Assembly (NCBI GenBank): GCA_965657335.1
Contig: CBFHOH010000019.1
Coordinates: forward strand, 1 to 64,000
DNA length: 64,000 bases
DNA from: UBA4582 sp965657335
GTDB taxonomy: Bacteria > Pseudomonadota > Gammaproteobacteria > Pseudomonadales > Azotimanducaceae
Direction: 5' to 3'
Numbering within the stretch: the first letter of the stretch is position 1; each line of letters starts with the position of its first letter. The notes under the pieces were generated by a model. The model did not search any database. It had not been told where the DNA came from and worked only from the letters and a program-made list of their open reading frames with translations. This document shows, piece after piece, positions 16,560 to 24,107 of the stretch. The position numbers and the translations under genes are program-made.

Positions 16560-17729
16560 ATGAGTTTAGCGGCGTTTCGGGAAGATATACGTGAATATAT
16601 TGGTGAACATTGTCCACAGAGCATGCGTAATCGAACCTATCACTTTGAAGATGCTCATGAGGTGTACAGCACAGATGATGCTGATCGCTGGCTTCAGGCG
16701 ATGGCCAAAAGAGGGTTGACGACACCGACTTGGCCGAAAGAATACGGCGCAGCTGGTCTTAGCGCTGAGGAAAATAAAGTGCTGCAGGAAGAGATGGCTG
16801 CCATCAAGGCACTGCCTCCACTAAGTGGTATGGGCATCGCCATGATTGGGCCGACCCTGCTGGAGTACGGCACTGAAGAGCAAAAGCAGCAGCACCTACC
16901 AAAGATTGTGTCAGGCGAAGTGCAATGGTGTCAGGGATACAGTGAGCCGGGTTCAGGCTCTGACCTAGCAAGCTTGCAAACCAAAGCCGTGCTTGAAGGG
17001 GATAGCTTTGTCATCAACGGTCAAAAAATCTGGACTTCGGGCGCGCAACATGCGGATTGGATGTTCGCGCTGGTGCGCACGGATCCTGACGCGCCAAAGC
17101 ACGATGGTATCAGCTTTGTCTTGCTCGATATGCACCAACCCGGTGTTACCGTGAAGCCCATAGCGCTCATCAGCGGCTCCTCACCTTTTTGTGAAACCTT
17201 TCTGGATAACGCGATCGCTACCAGAGACAACCTGATTGGTGAATTGGGTAAGGGCTGGACCGTCGGCAAGCGGTTACTGCAGTACGAACGATCCGCAGCA
17301 CCCGCTGTGCGCAGTAAAGTCAAAAAAGCCAATGTCTACGCCACACTTGCGAAAGAGTACGTGGGCGAGGCTGAAGGTAAGATTGCCGACCACGAATCGA
17401 GAGAGCAGGTACTTGGCCAGACCATGAATGAGAAGGCTATGCAGCTTACCGTACAACGCGTCTTTGCAGAGTCTCAGTCTGGAAAAGCGCCCGGTGCAAC
17501 GACGTCTATCTTCAAGTATTTTGGTTCAAGTTTGTCAAAAGGTGCCAGTGCCTTGAAGTCGAGCTTGCGCGGGACTAATGGTGTTGGTTGGGAAGGCGAG
17601 GGCTTTACCAGTGATGAGGTTGACGCGACGCGCGGTTGGTTACGTGATCGTGCTGTGACAATTTACGGCGGCACCAACGAGGTGCAGCTGAACATCATCA
17701 GTAAACGCGTACTCGGATTACCTGATTAG
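16560..17729 (+). CDS. Acyl-CoA dehydrogenase family protein
   Basis: A 389-residue FAD enzyme. N-terminal helical domain with WPKEYGAAGLS; the middle domain shows QGYSEPGSGSDLASLQTKA and INGQKIWTSGAQHADWMFALVRTD, the flavin and substrate contacts of the family; the C-terminal domain has IYGGTNEVQLNIISKRVLG. The family oxidises acyl-CoA thioesters at the alpha-beta bond and passes electrons to ETF. Sequence style is that of the large COG1960 groups used in steroid, branched-chain or aromatic-acid catabolism. SD GAGGAG precedes the ATG. A 17-nt inverted repeat with ATCTG/CAGAT arms (16486-16502) lies upstream and could be an operator. Confidence 0.9.
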   Translation: MSLAAFREDIREYIGEHCPQSMRNRTYHFEDAHEVYSTDDADRWLQAMAKRGLTTPTWPKEYGAAGLSAEENKVLQEEMAAIKALPPLSGMGIAMIGPTLLEYGTEEQKQQHLPKIVSGEVQWCQGYSEPGSGSDLASLQTKAVLEGDSFVINGQKIWTSGAQHADWMFALVRTDPDAPKHDGISFVLLDMHQPGVTVKPIALISGSSPFCETFLDNAIATRDNLIGELGKGWTVGKRLLQYERSAAPAVRSKVKKANVYATLAKEYVGEAEGKIADHESREQVLGQTMNEKAMQLTVQRVFAESQSGKAPGATTSIFKYFGSSLSKGASALKSSLRGTNGVGWEGEGFTSDEVDATRGWLRDRAVTIYGGTNEVQLNIISKRVLGLPD

Positions 17730-17749
17730 CCGGCTGTCGCGAATCGTCG

Positions 17750-18244
17750 CTAAAACAATTTTTGAAGGAATGCGTAGCGCTCCGTAATGGTTATTACGGA
17801 CGCATCGCTCGTTTCCAGTTCATAACTCGCACTAAAATTTTTTGCGGCGGTCTCAGCATAGCCAAGTCTTTTATACAACGCCGCCGCCCGGGTGTTATCA
17901 CAGGCGACTGCAAGCCCGATAGAAGCGTAATCTTTCGATTTCGCCTGATCTTCTAGGAATTTGATAATTTTGGTCCCAATACCTGCGGATTGGTCTTCAG
18001 GCATGACCGTTATTCGAAAAATTTCTGGACAACCAGGAATGAGGTCGGCCACGCCAAGCTGTCGAGGCCCGGGCCAATAAACAAAGCCATAACCTTTTGG
18101 CTGCTTGCCATCCCAGGCGATCGCGAGGCTTTGTAGCCCAAACAACTGATCGTCTAGCTCATCTTGCAGGGTTCTGCGATCGACTTGAGAAATAAAGGCC
18201 TCAAGCGAGTCATATTCACTCTGCTGTGCGATTCTGAGCTCCAT
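17750..18244 (-). CDS. GNAT-family N-acetyltransferase
   Basis: A 164-residue acetyltransferase. The core reads ITVMPEDQSAGIGTKIIKFLEDQA, with the Q-x-x-G-I-G acetyl-CoA pyrophosphate loop, then SIGLAVACDNTRAAALYKRLGYAE, the family's closing N-x-x-A-x-x-L-Y-x-x-x-G-Y/F motif. Substrate unknown. It lies 14 nt after the membrane-anchored split-barrel gene, in the same direction, and converges with the acyl-CoA dehydrogenase gene. Confidence 0.87.
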   Translation of the reverse strand: MELRIAQQSEYDSLEAFISQVDRRTLQDELDDQLFGLQSLAIAWDGKQPKGYGFVYWPGPRQLGVADLIPGCPEIFRITVMPEDQSAGIGTKIIKFLEDQAKSKDYASIGLAVACDNTRAAALYKRLGYAETAAKNFSASYELETSDASVITITERYAFLQKLF

Positions 18245-18258
18245 GTATTGCTACTCGT

Positions 18259-18660
18259 CTATTTTGGTGTCAGCTTGACGAACTCTCGGGGAGGAAACCC
18301 AGTCAACACCCTGAACCAGATAGAGTGGGCAAATTTTGTCGCAAGCGTGTTGTGCTCCGCTGCTGTGACCTTGCTTGCCGCATAGTCAGCAGTTTCGCCG
18401 TCAATGATCGCTTTGACATCGGGTTTTTCAAGTACTTGGTGATACCAGGCACGGGGCCAGTGATTAGCTGCAACGTAGATACTGCCCTGGCTTGATAGTT
18501 TTTGTAACACGCGTTGGTTCGCTCGACCCTCACCGTCCTCGGTGATGATCATGAGCGTAGTCTGTGATTCGGGCTGAAAATAGCCCAGCAGGGACTCAAA
18601 GACGACGACAAGGCCAGCGTAGATGCCGATCGTGATCAGCATGATTTTAAGTATTTTCAT
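18259..18660 (-). CDS. Membrane-anchored split-barrel nitroreductase-like protein
   Basis: A 133-residue protein with one N-terminal membrane helix (residues 4-26), followed by a small domain. Its SIYVAANHWPRAWYHQVLEKPDVKAIIDGE matches the DUF385/nitroreductase-quinone-reductase pattern (Y-V-A-A, W-Y, V) seen also at 14241-14687 and 1119-1607, and lacks the N-terminal strands of longer members. The cofactor is unknown. The ATG overlaps the stop codon (ATGA) of a short interrupted frame (18657-18836), and this stands right behind the selenoprotein gene. Confidence 0.6.
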   Translation of the reverse strand: MKILKIMLITIGIYAGLVVVFESLLGYFQPESQTTLMIITEDGEGRANQRVLQKLSSQGSIYVAANHWPRAWYHQVLEKPDVKAIIDGETADYAASKVTAAEHNTLATKFAHSIWFRVLTGFPPREFVKLTPK

Positions 18661-18836
18661 CTTTCAGGTTTCCTTACGTTCGCCGAACAGGGGCCAAAAT
18701 AGCCGGTGATCTCATCATTTAATGCAGCCCGAGCGCGCCACCAGGTATTATCAATGAAGACGAGTGTGCAAATCAGCAGGATGTTGGCGTGCCTCGTCGC
18801 TGCTGATCATGCGGTCAACGTCTGTGATGATGTCAT
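18657..18836 (-). pseudogene. Short frame interrupted by one in-frame TGA
   Basis: An ATG frame that reads MTSSQTLTA, then TGA (18807-18809), then 49 further codons including a hydrophobic stretch NILLICTLVF and WWRARAALNDEITGYFGP, ending in a TGA that overlaps the next gene's ATG. The coupling and the protein-like composition after the TGA suggest a once-real gene. I see no Shine-Dalgarno before the ATG. The TGA is followed by TCAGCAG and its inverse CTGCTGA 20 nt later, but no redox motif surrounds it, so I favour decay over a second selenocysteine. Confidence 0.3.
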
Positions 18837-18851
18837 TGTGTGAAAAAAGGC

Positions 18852-19193
18852 CTACAGAATTTGCTCCGCCAGTACCTCCTCATTGAATCCAACAATGATT
18901 GTCTTACCGACTCTAAGCGTGGGCGCTCGAAGATTTCCGGTTGGCCCGAGCATGGCTGCGACGGCAGCATCATCAGGCGTTCCATCGAGTTTGAACTCGC
19001 TGATTTTTTTGCCTTTGATTGCAATAAGCTTTTTAGCAGATTTCAGTATTTCGGCGGCGTCATCTGCCTGTAGCTTTCTGCTCGCAGGTACTGTTTCTTT
19101 GGCTTCCAGATCGTGTGTCCCCAAAAACTTGGCGACTCGAGTGCAGGTCGTTCAGCCATTACGGTTGTAATGCCAGTCAATTTTTTTGGCCAT
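18852..19193 (-). CDS. Selenoprotein of the ArsC/Spx-like family (in-frame UGA = Sec14)
   Basis: A 113-codon gene with ATG 19193, preceded by AGGAG 7 nt upstream. It reads MAKKIDWHYNRNG, UGA at codon 14 (19152-19154), then TTCTRVAKFLGTHDLEAKET and onward in the same frame to GPTGNLRAPTLRVGKTIIVGFNEE. The sequence on both sides of the UGA is one ArsC/Spx-like thioredoxin-fold protein: the active-site CxxC position reads U-T-T-C, and the closing GPTGNLRAPTL...VGFNEE is diagnostic of the family known to contain both Sec and Cys members. A hairpin with a G in its apical loop follows at the correct distance. Reading the UGA as stop would leave only a false internal start at about 19124. Its role is unknown; a thiol/selenol redox function is inferred. 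It needs SelABCD and tRNA-Sec, not in this window. Confidence 0.88.
19117..19136 (-). promoter_or_regulatory. Candidate bacterial SECIS element
   Basis: Begins 15 nt after the UGA. On the minus strand GUC-G-CCAA, loop GUUU, UUGG-G-GAC: seven base pairs with one G-G mismatch, and a G at the first loop position, 24 nt from the UGA. Bacterial SECIS elements place a short stem-loop with a G in the loop 16-37 nt after the UGA. Confidence 0.6.
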
Positions 19194-19221
19194 GTGTTGC
19201 TCCTTTTGTTTAAGCGTTGAT

Positions 19222-19503
19222 TTAGATCTTTTGATGCGCAAGAGCATAAACAAGCTGTCCTGCGGGTGCAATCAGTGCTTGTGTATAAAGCCATGAACCT
19301 GAGCGCGGGCCATGTCTTGCTGATGTGGTAAAGCGGAAGGTGATATCGCTGTTTGCTGCGAGTAATAACTGTGACAAGTCAGGGTAGGGTGGTCCACGAT
19401 AGGGTCGTTCAGCGTATGTTCTCAGGTTGCTGACGTTTTAGCTTGGCAATGTGGGTAAATCGTACAGAACAACAGTTTCCGCCGTTGCTCTATACGAAGA
19501 CAC
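19222..19503 (-). pseudogene. Interrupted unknown gene (one in-frame TAA)
   Basis: A minus-strand frame opens with GTG 19503 as MSSYRATAETVVLYDLPTLPS, hits TAA at 19438-19440, and continues open for 71 codons through RTYAERPYRGPPYPDLSQLL, FRFTTSARHGPRSGSWLY and ALIAPAGQLVYALAHQKI to TAA 19222. The composition on both sides is protein-like, and no in-frame ATG follows the internal stop. I do not recognise the family. It may be a disrupted gene of the MaoC/selenoprotein operon, or a sequencing error. It fills most of the 350-bp space between the MaoC gene and the selenoprotein gene. Confidence 0.4.
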
Positions 19504-19543
19504 TGTTTGACAAAACCGTTGTCAGTTTTGTCACCTCGTGTTG

Positions 19544-19966
19544 TTAGGCGTCGAGCTTTGCCGTTGCCTGACCTTTCACCACCACCGTACCCTCTGCGTC
19601 GACAGTTGATACTTCGATATCAGCGATAGTTTCACCATCCTCCTCTCGAATAGCCGCGACGGTTGCTTTTGCGGTTAAGGTTGCGCCAGGAAAAACTTGC
19701 GCTGTGAAACGAACCCCGAACGAACGAAGTCGGCCATCGCCAACATAATTGGTCAGCATTTTTCCAGTCATACCCATCGACAGCATGCCGTGGGCAAAAA
19801 CCGACGGATATTTTGCGATCTCGACCGTGTATTTGTCATCGGTATGTAACGGGTTGTAGTCGCCCGATGTGCCCGCATATTGCACGATCTGAGTACGAGA
19901 TAAATCACGACAGACTTCTTCTTCATAGCTGTCACCAACGTTTAATTCACTTGCTTTTAATGCCAT
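19544..19966 (-). CDS. MaoC-type dehydratase
   Basis: A 140-residue hot-dog-fold protein with the R-hydratase motif (YAGTSGDYNPLHTDDKY; the Asp and His of the D-x-x-x-x-H dyad) and VFAHGMLSMGMTGK, which forms the substrate tunnel. These enzymes add water to trans-2-enoyl-CoA. ATG 19966 is chosen because AGGAC precedes it and the family begins with a short ALKASELNVGDSY. It follows a second MaoC-like gene by 25 nt. The pair is the usual C-terminal and N-terminal halves of a double-hot-dog hydratase and probably works as a heterodimer. Confidence 0.88.
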   Translation of the reverse strand: MALKASELNVGDSYEEEVCRDLSRTQIVQYAGTSGDYNPLHTDDKYTVEIAKYPSVFAHGMLSMGMTGKMLTNYVGDGRLRSFGVRFTAQVFPGATLTAKATVAAIREEDGETIADIEVSTVDAEGTVVVKGQATAKLDA

Positions 19967-19991
19967 GTTAATTGTCCTCTCAGGCTGCGTC

Positions 19992-20492
19992 TTATGTCGA
20001 TGTTGCGGGTCGTTCTGTTCGCACACCAACCCCGGTTGCCGTGACTACAAGTTCACCAGCTTCATTTCGATACTCGGTAACAGACTCACTGAACATAAGT
20101 TTACCGCCACGACGACCTTCCTTTTCCCAGGTTTTGCCCGGTTTGGTCGTTGCCGTTAATACGTCGCCGGCTTGTAGTTGCTTGTGATAAACATAATGTT
20201 GTTCAGCATGAAGTCCGCCGCCGCCACCGCCACCACCGGAACTTTCGGGCTTCTTGGTGATACCCGTTGCCTCTTTGCCTGACCCAAACCACTCTTGACC
20301 AATTTTTGGTCGAAGGAAATAGTCCGGATCAAATTGTGCGCTCGACTGAACGAATGTCGGTGGAGCGATAACCGCGCCGGGTTCGGTTGTTTCTGCATAA
20401 TCCGAGTCATAATAAATCTCGTTAGCATCGCCGACCGAGCGTGCAAACATCATTATATGACCAGCCTCTATTGGGAATTTTTTAACTGCCAT
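19992..20492 (-). CDS. MaoC-like dehydratase, N-terminal (FAS1-like) type
   Basis: A 166-residue partner hydratase of the MaoC_dehydrat_N type: MAVKKFPIEAGHIMMFARSVGDANEIYYDSDYA, then PPTFVQSSAQFDPDYFLRP. A Gly-rich insert (SSGGGGGGGGLHAEQHYVYHK) sits before the region with catalytic-type HAEQ and the closing GKLMFSESVTEYRN. ATG 20492 has AGGAG 6 nt upstream; a longer frame upstream is spurious. It lacks the full Asp-His dyad and is expected to pair with the MaoC protein encoded 25 nt downstream, as in the two-subunit hydroxyacyl-CoA dehydratases of steroid and lipid catabolism. Confidence 0.85.
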   Translation of the reverse strand: MAVKKFPIEAGHIMMFARSVGDANEIYYDSDYAETTEPGAVIAPPTFVQSSAQFDPDYFLRPKIGQEWFGSGKEATGITKKPESSGGGGGGGGLHAEQHYVYHKQLQAGDVLTATTKPGKTWEKEGRRGGKLMFSESVTEYRNEAGELVVTATGVGVRTERPATST

Positions 20493-20787
20493 GCCTGTTC
20501 TCCTGCAGGGGTGATTAATATCAAAATCAACATACTCATACACGGATGTGTTAGTCAAGAAAAGAAACAAGGATTGTCTTGCTCGAAAAAATATAAGTGA
20601 CAAAAGACAAGATTGTCGGATAAAACTGAGAGAAGACTTGTCCGGTGGTTGGTGGAGATGTACTATCCCAATCCGTCTTTTGAAAATGCAAACACAAAAA
20701 AACAGGGCGATTTGTCGCCGCTCAACAAATTAGTTGGGTTGCGTTTAGTTGCTGATAATAAATTTGTTCGCAGGAAGTTTTCAATTT

Positions 20788-21627
20788 ATGTCCAGACCAG
20801 TTCGCATAGAGTTTCCCGGTGCTAATTATTATGTAACCAGTAAGGGTAATGGCGAGAAAGCTGTATTTGTTGATGACGAGGACCGTGCCGTTTTTCTGAA
20901 TGTTGTTGATACGGTCGTATCACGTTTTGAATGGCTTATTCATAGCTATGTTCTCATGGATAACCACTATCATCTCGTCGTCGAGTGTCCGCAAGCAAAT
21001 CTCTCCAAAGGCATGCGTCAGTTGAATGGTGTTTACACTCAACATTTTAATCGCAGGCACAATGCCGAAGGGCCGCTATTTCAAGGTCGCTTCAAAAGCA
21101 TTTTGTTTGAAAAGGAAACCTACCTTCTTCCTTTGTGCCGACACGCTGTATTAAACCCCGTCAGGTGTAAAGTAGTCACTTCCCCCACCAAGTACCGTTG
21201 GAGTAGTTACCGTGCCAACGCCGGGTTGATTAAGCCGCAGAGATGGCTTTGCTCTGATACCTTGCTCCAACAATTTGGTAAGCGGGAAAAAGATAATCGG
21301 CGGAAATACCGTAACTTTGTCAAATCGAGTGCGACTGAGCCGTCACCGCTTGAGGGGCGTGCCGCGCAGGTTTTGCTAGGGTCGCCTCAGTTCATTGAAG
21401 AAATGCATCCTATTCTCAACGGTCAAAAGGTAGCAAAGCGAGGTCCAGTGGCTGCCAAAAGAAGGCGCAGCCTCAGTAGCCTTTGCAAGAACGTTGAGAA
21501 TAAGACACGCGATGAACGTAATAAAATAATTTGTCGTGCGCACATCGAGCATTCCTATACGTTAAAGGAAATTGGCGATTATCTTGGGCTGCACTACACA
21601 ACAGTTAGCAAGGTGGTGAACCAATAA
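20788..21627 (+). CDS. RAYT-type (Y1) transposase homologue, catalytic Tyr replaced
   Basis: A 279-residue HUH-family protein of the REP-associated tyrosine transposase group. It starts MSRPVRIEFPGANYYVTSKGN and has the metal-binding HUH pair in NHYHLVVE (His60, His62), LNGVYTQHFNRRH, GPLFQGRFKSILFE and a C-terminal helix-turn-helix (residues 240-279; TLKEIGDYLGLHYTTVSKV). In most relatives the nucleophile lies in CRYVVLNPVRA; here it is CRHAVLNPVR, so Tyr is His119 (CAC). The protein is otherwise intact, suggesting a binding-only role or recent inactivation. No REP palindromes with the usual form were found alongside it. ATG 20788 gives the family's N-terminus. Confidence 0.8.
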   Translation: MSRPVRIEFPGANYYVTSKGNGEKAVFVDDEDRAVFLNVVDTVVSRFEWLIHSYVLMDNHYHLVVECPQANLSKGMRQLNGVYTQHFNRRHNAEGPLFQGRFKSILFEKETYLLPLCRHAVLNPVRCKVVTSPTKYRWSSYRANAGLIKPQRWLCSDTLLQQFGKREKDNRRKYRNFVKSSATEPSPLEGRAAQVLLGSPQFIEEMHPILNGQKVAKRGPVAAKRRRSLSSLCKNVENKTRDERNKIICRAHIEHSYTLKEIGDYLGLHYTTVSKVVNQ

Positions 21628-21872
21628 ATTTGGTTCATCCTGCTTGCAACGCCAGCGCCTAAAAACAGCAACCGTGTTTCACCCGTTTTACGCCCTCATT
21701 CGTTGATATTATTACTGATTTGGCTCCGCCAAGTCTTTTAATACAATGTGACTACATGTATGCTTTCCGGGCATTCGGATGGCCGGTATACTTGGTCATT
21801 TGGATAGCAGTAGATTAAGTGAAGAATCGTTAAGAACATCAAATAAGAAAAAATGCGTCAGGAGTGCTCATT

Positions 21873-22277
21873 GTGCGTCGTTTAGTAGATCGAAATCCGC
21901 CAGCCGAAGAAGAAGAAATTGACCTAACACCCATGCTCGACGTGGTTTTTATCATGTTGATCTTCTTCATTGTGACAGCGACATTTGTCAAAGAAAATGG
22001 TCTAGACGTTAACAGTCCTGATAAGAACAACACGCCGCAGGACGCCGACAAGAAGAGCATCGTCGTGCAGATCAGTAGCCGCGACAGAATCACCCTGAGA
22101 GGGCGTGATATTGATTTTAGAGCCGTCAGGGCCAATATCGAACGTTTGCATGCTGAGAACCCTGAAGCACCTGTTGTTGTTCAGCCGCACCCAGATAGTA
22201 CAACCGAAACAATGATTCATGTGATGGATTCGGCGCGTCAAGCCGGCGTCTACAACGTCTCAATTGCGGCTTCCTAG
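21873..22277 (+). CDS. exbD: ExbD/TolR-family biopolymer transport protein
   Basis: A 134-residue inner-membrane protein: short cytoplasmic start, one helix (about 22-44) that opens with EIDLTPMLDVVFIMLIFF, including the conserved Asp that takes part in proton flow, then a periplasmic domain. With ExbB and TonB it couples the proton gradient to outer-membrane transport. GTG 21873 is preferred over GTG 21864 because AGGAG lies 8 nt before it and overlaps the earlier GTG. No exbB or tonB is next to it; this is a lone ExbD whose partners lie elsewhere. Confidence 0.87.
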   Translation: MRRLVDRNPPAEEEEIDLTPMLDVVFIMLIFFIVTATFVKENGLDVNSPDKNNTPQDADKKSIVVQISSRDRITLRGRDIDFRAVRANIERLHAENPEAPVVVQPHPDSTTETMIHVMDSARQAGVYNVSIAAS

Positions 22278-22372
22278 CGCGCACTAGCGTGCCTAGCGTC
22301 ATCATTGTTATCACACGGGATATCTGATTTGTCGCAACATTTGTTGTAAATAATAGAGGTATCCCAAAAGAT

Positions 22373-22395
22373 CCCCGCCCAGCGGGGTTTTTTTT
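22373..22395 (+). terminator. Rho-independent terminator after exbD
   Basis: CCCCGC, loop CCA, GCGGGG, then eight T. It lies 95 nt after the exbD stop and 24 nt before the next ATG. Confidence 0.9.
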
Positions 22396-22418
22396 GCCAA
22401 TTCTAAAGGATCTTCAAA

Positions 22419-23003
22419 ATGGAACTGATACTGATCAGACATGGTTTACCGGAAAAAGTCATTAATGAGGACGGTACACCTGCAGATCCACCGCTTTCCG
22501 AGGAAGGTTTAAAACAAGCCGCGCTTGTTGCTGACTGGCTTGAGCATGAGCAGATTGACAGACTATATGCCAGTCCTATGCGTAGAGCGATGCAAACTGC
22601 GGCGCCTCTCGCTAAAGCCAAGGGCTTGGACATCGAACCCAGAGAAGGGGTGGCCGAATACGACCGTAAATCAGACTTGTATATCCCCGTTGAGCAGATG
22701 AAAGAGTTGGATTACGACCGATGGAAGAAGCTGATGACAGGCGAAATTGTCGATCTGGATTTTCCGGAGTTTGCCAATGCGGTGATTAGTGCTTTAGAGG
22801 CGATTATTGACGAAAATCGGGGCAAGCGGGTAGCTGTTGCATGTCATGGTGGTGTCATCAATGTGTGGACTGCACACGTAATCGGTTTTGAAGCTAAGAT
22901 GTTTTTTAATCCAAATTACACCAGCATAAACCGCTTTATGGCGGCCAGTTCAGGCGAGAAATCCGTCATATCATTGAACGAACACCACCATCTGAAGCCT
23001 TAA
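22419..23003 (+). CDS. Histidine phosphatase family protein
   Basis: A 194-residue phosphoglycerate-mutase-like protein. The phosphohistidine motif is LIRHGLPE (His8), followed by PPLSEEGLKQA, LYASPMRRAMQTAAPLA, and the second catalytic His in VACHGGVINVW. Substrate unknown; family members act on sugar phosphates, phosphoproteins and cofactor intermediates. It has a good SD (AAAGGA) and stands directly after the terminator, which suggests its own promoter between 22396 and 22418 is unlikely and that read-through or an embedded upstream promoter supplies it. Confidence 0.87.
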   Translation: MELILIRHGLPEKVINEDGTPADPPLSEEGLKQAALVADWLEHEQIDRLYASPMRRAMQTAAPLAKAKGLDIEPREGVAEYDRKSDLYIPVEQMKELDYDRWKKLMTGEIVDLDFPEFANAVISALEAIIDENRGKRVAVACHGGVINVWTAHVIGFEAKMFFNPNYTSINRFMAASSGEKSVISLNEHHHLKP

Positions 23004-23025
23004 GCATCAGTGACCGGCCTAAGGG

Positions 23026-23820
23026 TTAGCCAACTTTTAGGCTCTGCCCGCCGTCAACCAGTAGTTGGGTGCCAGTAATGAACTTGGCTTCGTCGCTAGC
23101 AAGAAACAGTGCTGCGTTCGCAACATCCCACGCCGATCCCATTTGTCCGCCAAGCGGCACCATTGCGTCTCTGGCCGCGATGACATTTTCTAGCTGTTCG
23201 CCCTTCGCAGCAGCGGTGCCCTCGACTGCCATCGGCGTGTGCATAAGCCCGGGAAGAATCACATTTGCCCGAATGCCATGCCTCGCATTTGCGATGGCAA
23301 TATTTTCGGTCAACGCTAAAACGCCGGCTTTCGATGTTTTATAGGCCACCATGCCGGAGGCTGCGATGGCGGCAACGGAGGAAATGTTGATGACAACGCC
23401 ACTTTTTTGCTCGCGCATGATCGGTAAAACGTGTTTCGAGGTCAGGAACATACTCGTCAGGTTAACGTCGAATATGCGCTGCCAGGTTTCGAGCTTGAGG
23501 CTTGTGACACCGCGATCTCCAGCACCAATACCCACGTTGTTGTGCAAAATATCAATGCGGCCATACGCTTCGAAACAAGCTTGGGCCATCGCCTCGCAGT
23601 CCGCCTCATTGCTGACGTCCATCGCAAAAGCGATCGCTTTACCGCCATTGGCGTTAACCATCTCGGCTGTTTCAGTCGCAGATGCCATATTTCGATCAGT
23701 CAAAAACAAATGCGCGCCTTCCTGTGCAAAACGAAGGGCCGTTGCTCGTCCATTGCCGATGGTTGCGCCCTCGCTTTGGCCCGCGCCCGTAACGATAGCG
23801 ATTTTGTTCTGAAGTCTCAT
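23026..23820 (-). CDS. SDR-family oxidoreductase with extended cofactor loop
   Basis: A 264-residue short-chain dehydrogenase. The nucleotide-binding loop reads TGAGQSEGATIGNGRA, four residues longer than the usual TGxxxGxG, a variant seen in a subgroup of proteobacterial SDRs. Asp in FLTDRN suggests NAD(H). Other motifs: NNVG in place of NNAG, INISSVAAIA, catalytic YKTSKAG, and C-terminal ASDEAKFITGTQLLVDGGQS. Substrate unknown. ATG 23820 is chosen with GGAG 10 nt upstream, as the upstream 27 residues do not match the family. It is convergent with the histidine phosphatase. Confidence 0.85.
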   Translation of the reverse strand: MRLQNKIAIVTGAGQSEGATIGNGRATALRFAQEGAHLFLTDRNMASATETAEMVNANGGKAIAFAMDVSNEADCEAMAQACFEAYGRIDILHNNVGIGAGDRGVTSLKLETWQRIFDVNLTSMFLTSKHVLPIMREQKSGVVINISSVAAIAASGMVAYKTSKAGVLALTENIAIANARHGIRANVILPGLMHTPMAVEGTAAAKGEQLENVIAARDAMVPLGGQMGSAWDVANAALFLASDEAKFITGTQLLVDGGQSLKVG

Positions 23821-24107
23821 GGCATCTTTACTCCATTTGTTTTGAAAGATTATTAATTGCGCTGCAAGACAAGTAAGGGCTGTCTGTCCGGTGATTGTCA
23901 ACAGCTGACTTCACGTATAGCAAAGTTCAAGCGTAATGTTTCCATTAGCGTCAGCTTAACCCTGCAAAGGACCTGTCCTTACGCGCTTGTTTTATCATGA
24001 ATGACGATATCACCGGGGCCGTCGATTGGAGAAGGTTGATTGACTTCAATATGGCCGGTTTCCTGATGTTTCGAGCGATGATATGGCTTTAAAGATGCCG
24101 CTGAGCG

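Noticed and set aside
19543..19549. GTTAGGC, a perfect attC R' box
   Set aside because: It is simply the stop codon and last codons of the MaoC gene read on the other strand; no partner box lies nearby.
20493..20787. REP palindromes expected beside a RAYT gene
   Set aside because: No paired palindromes with the usual GTAG/GGAG-type head were seen on either side.
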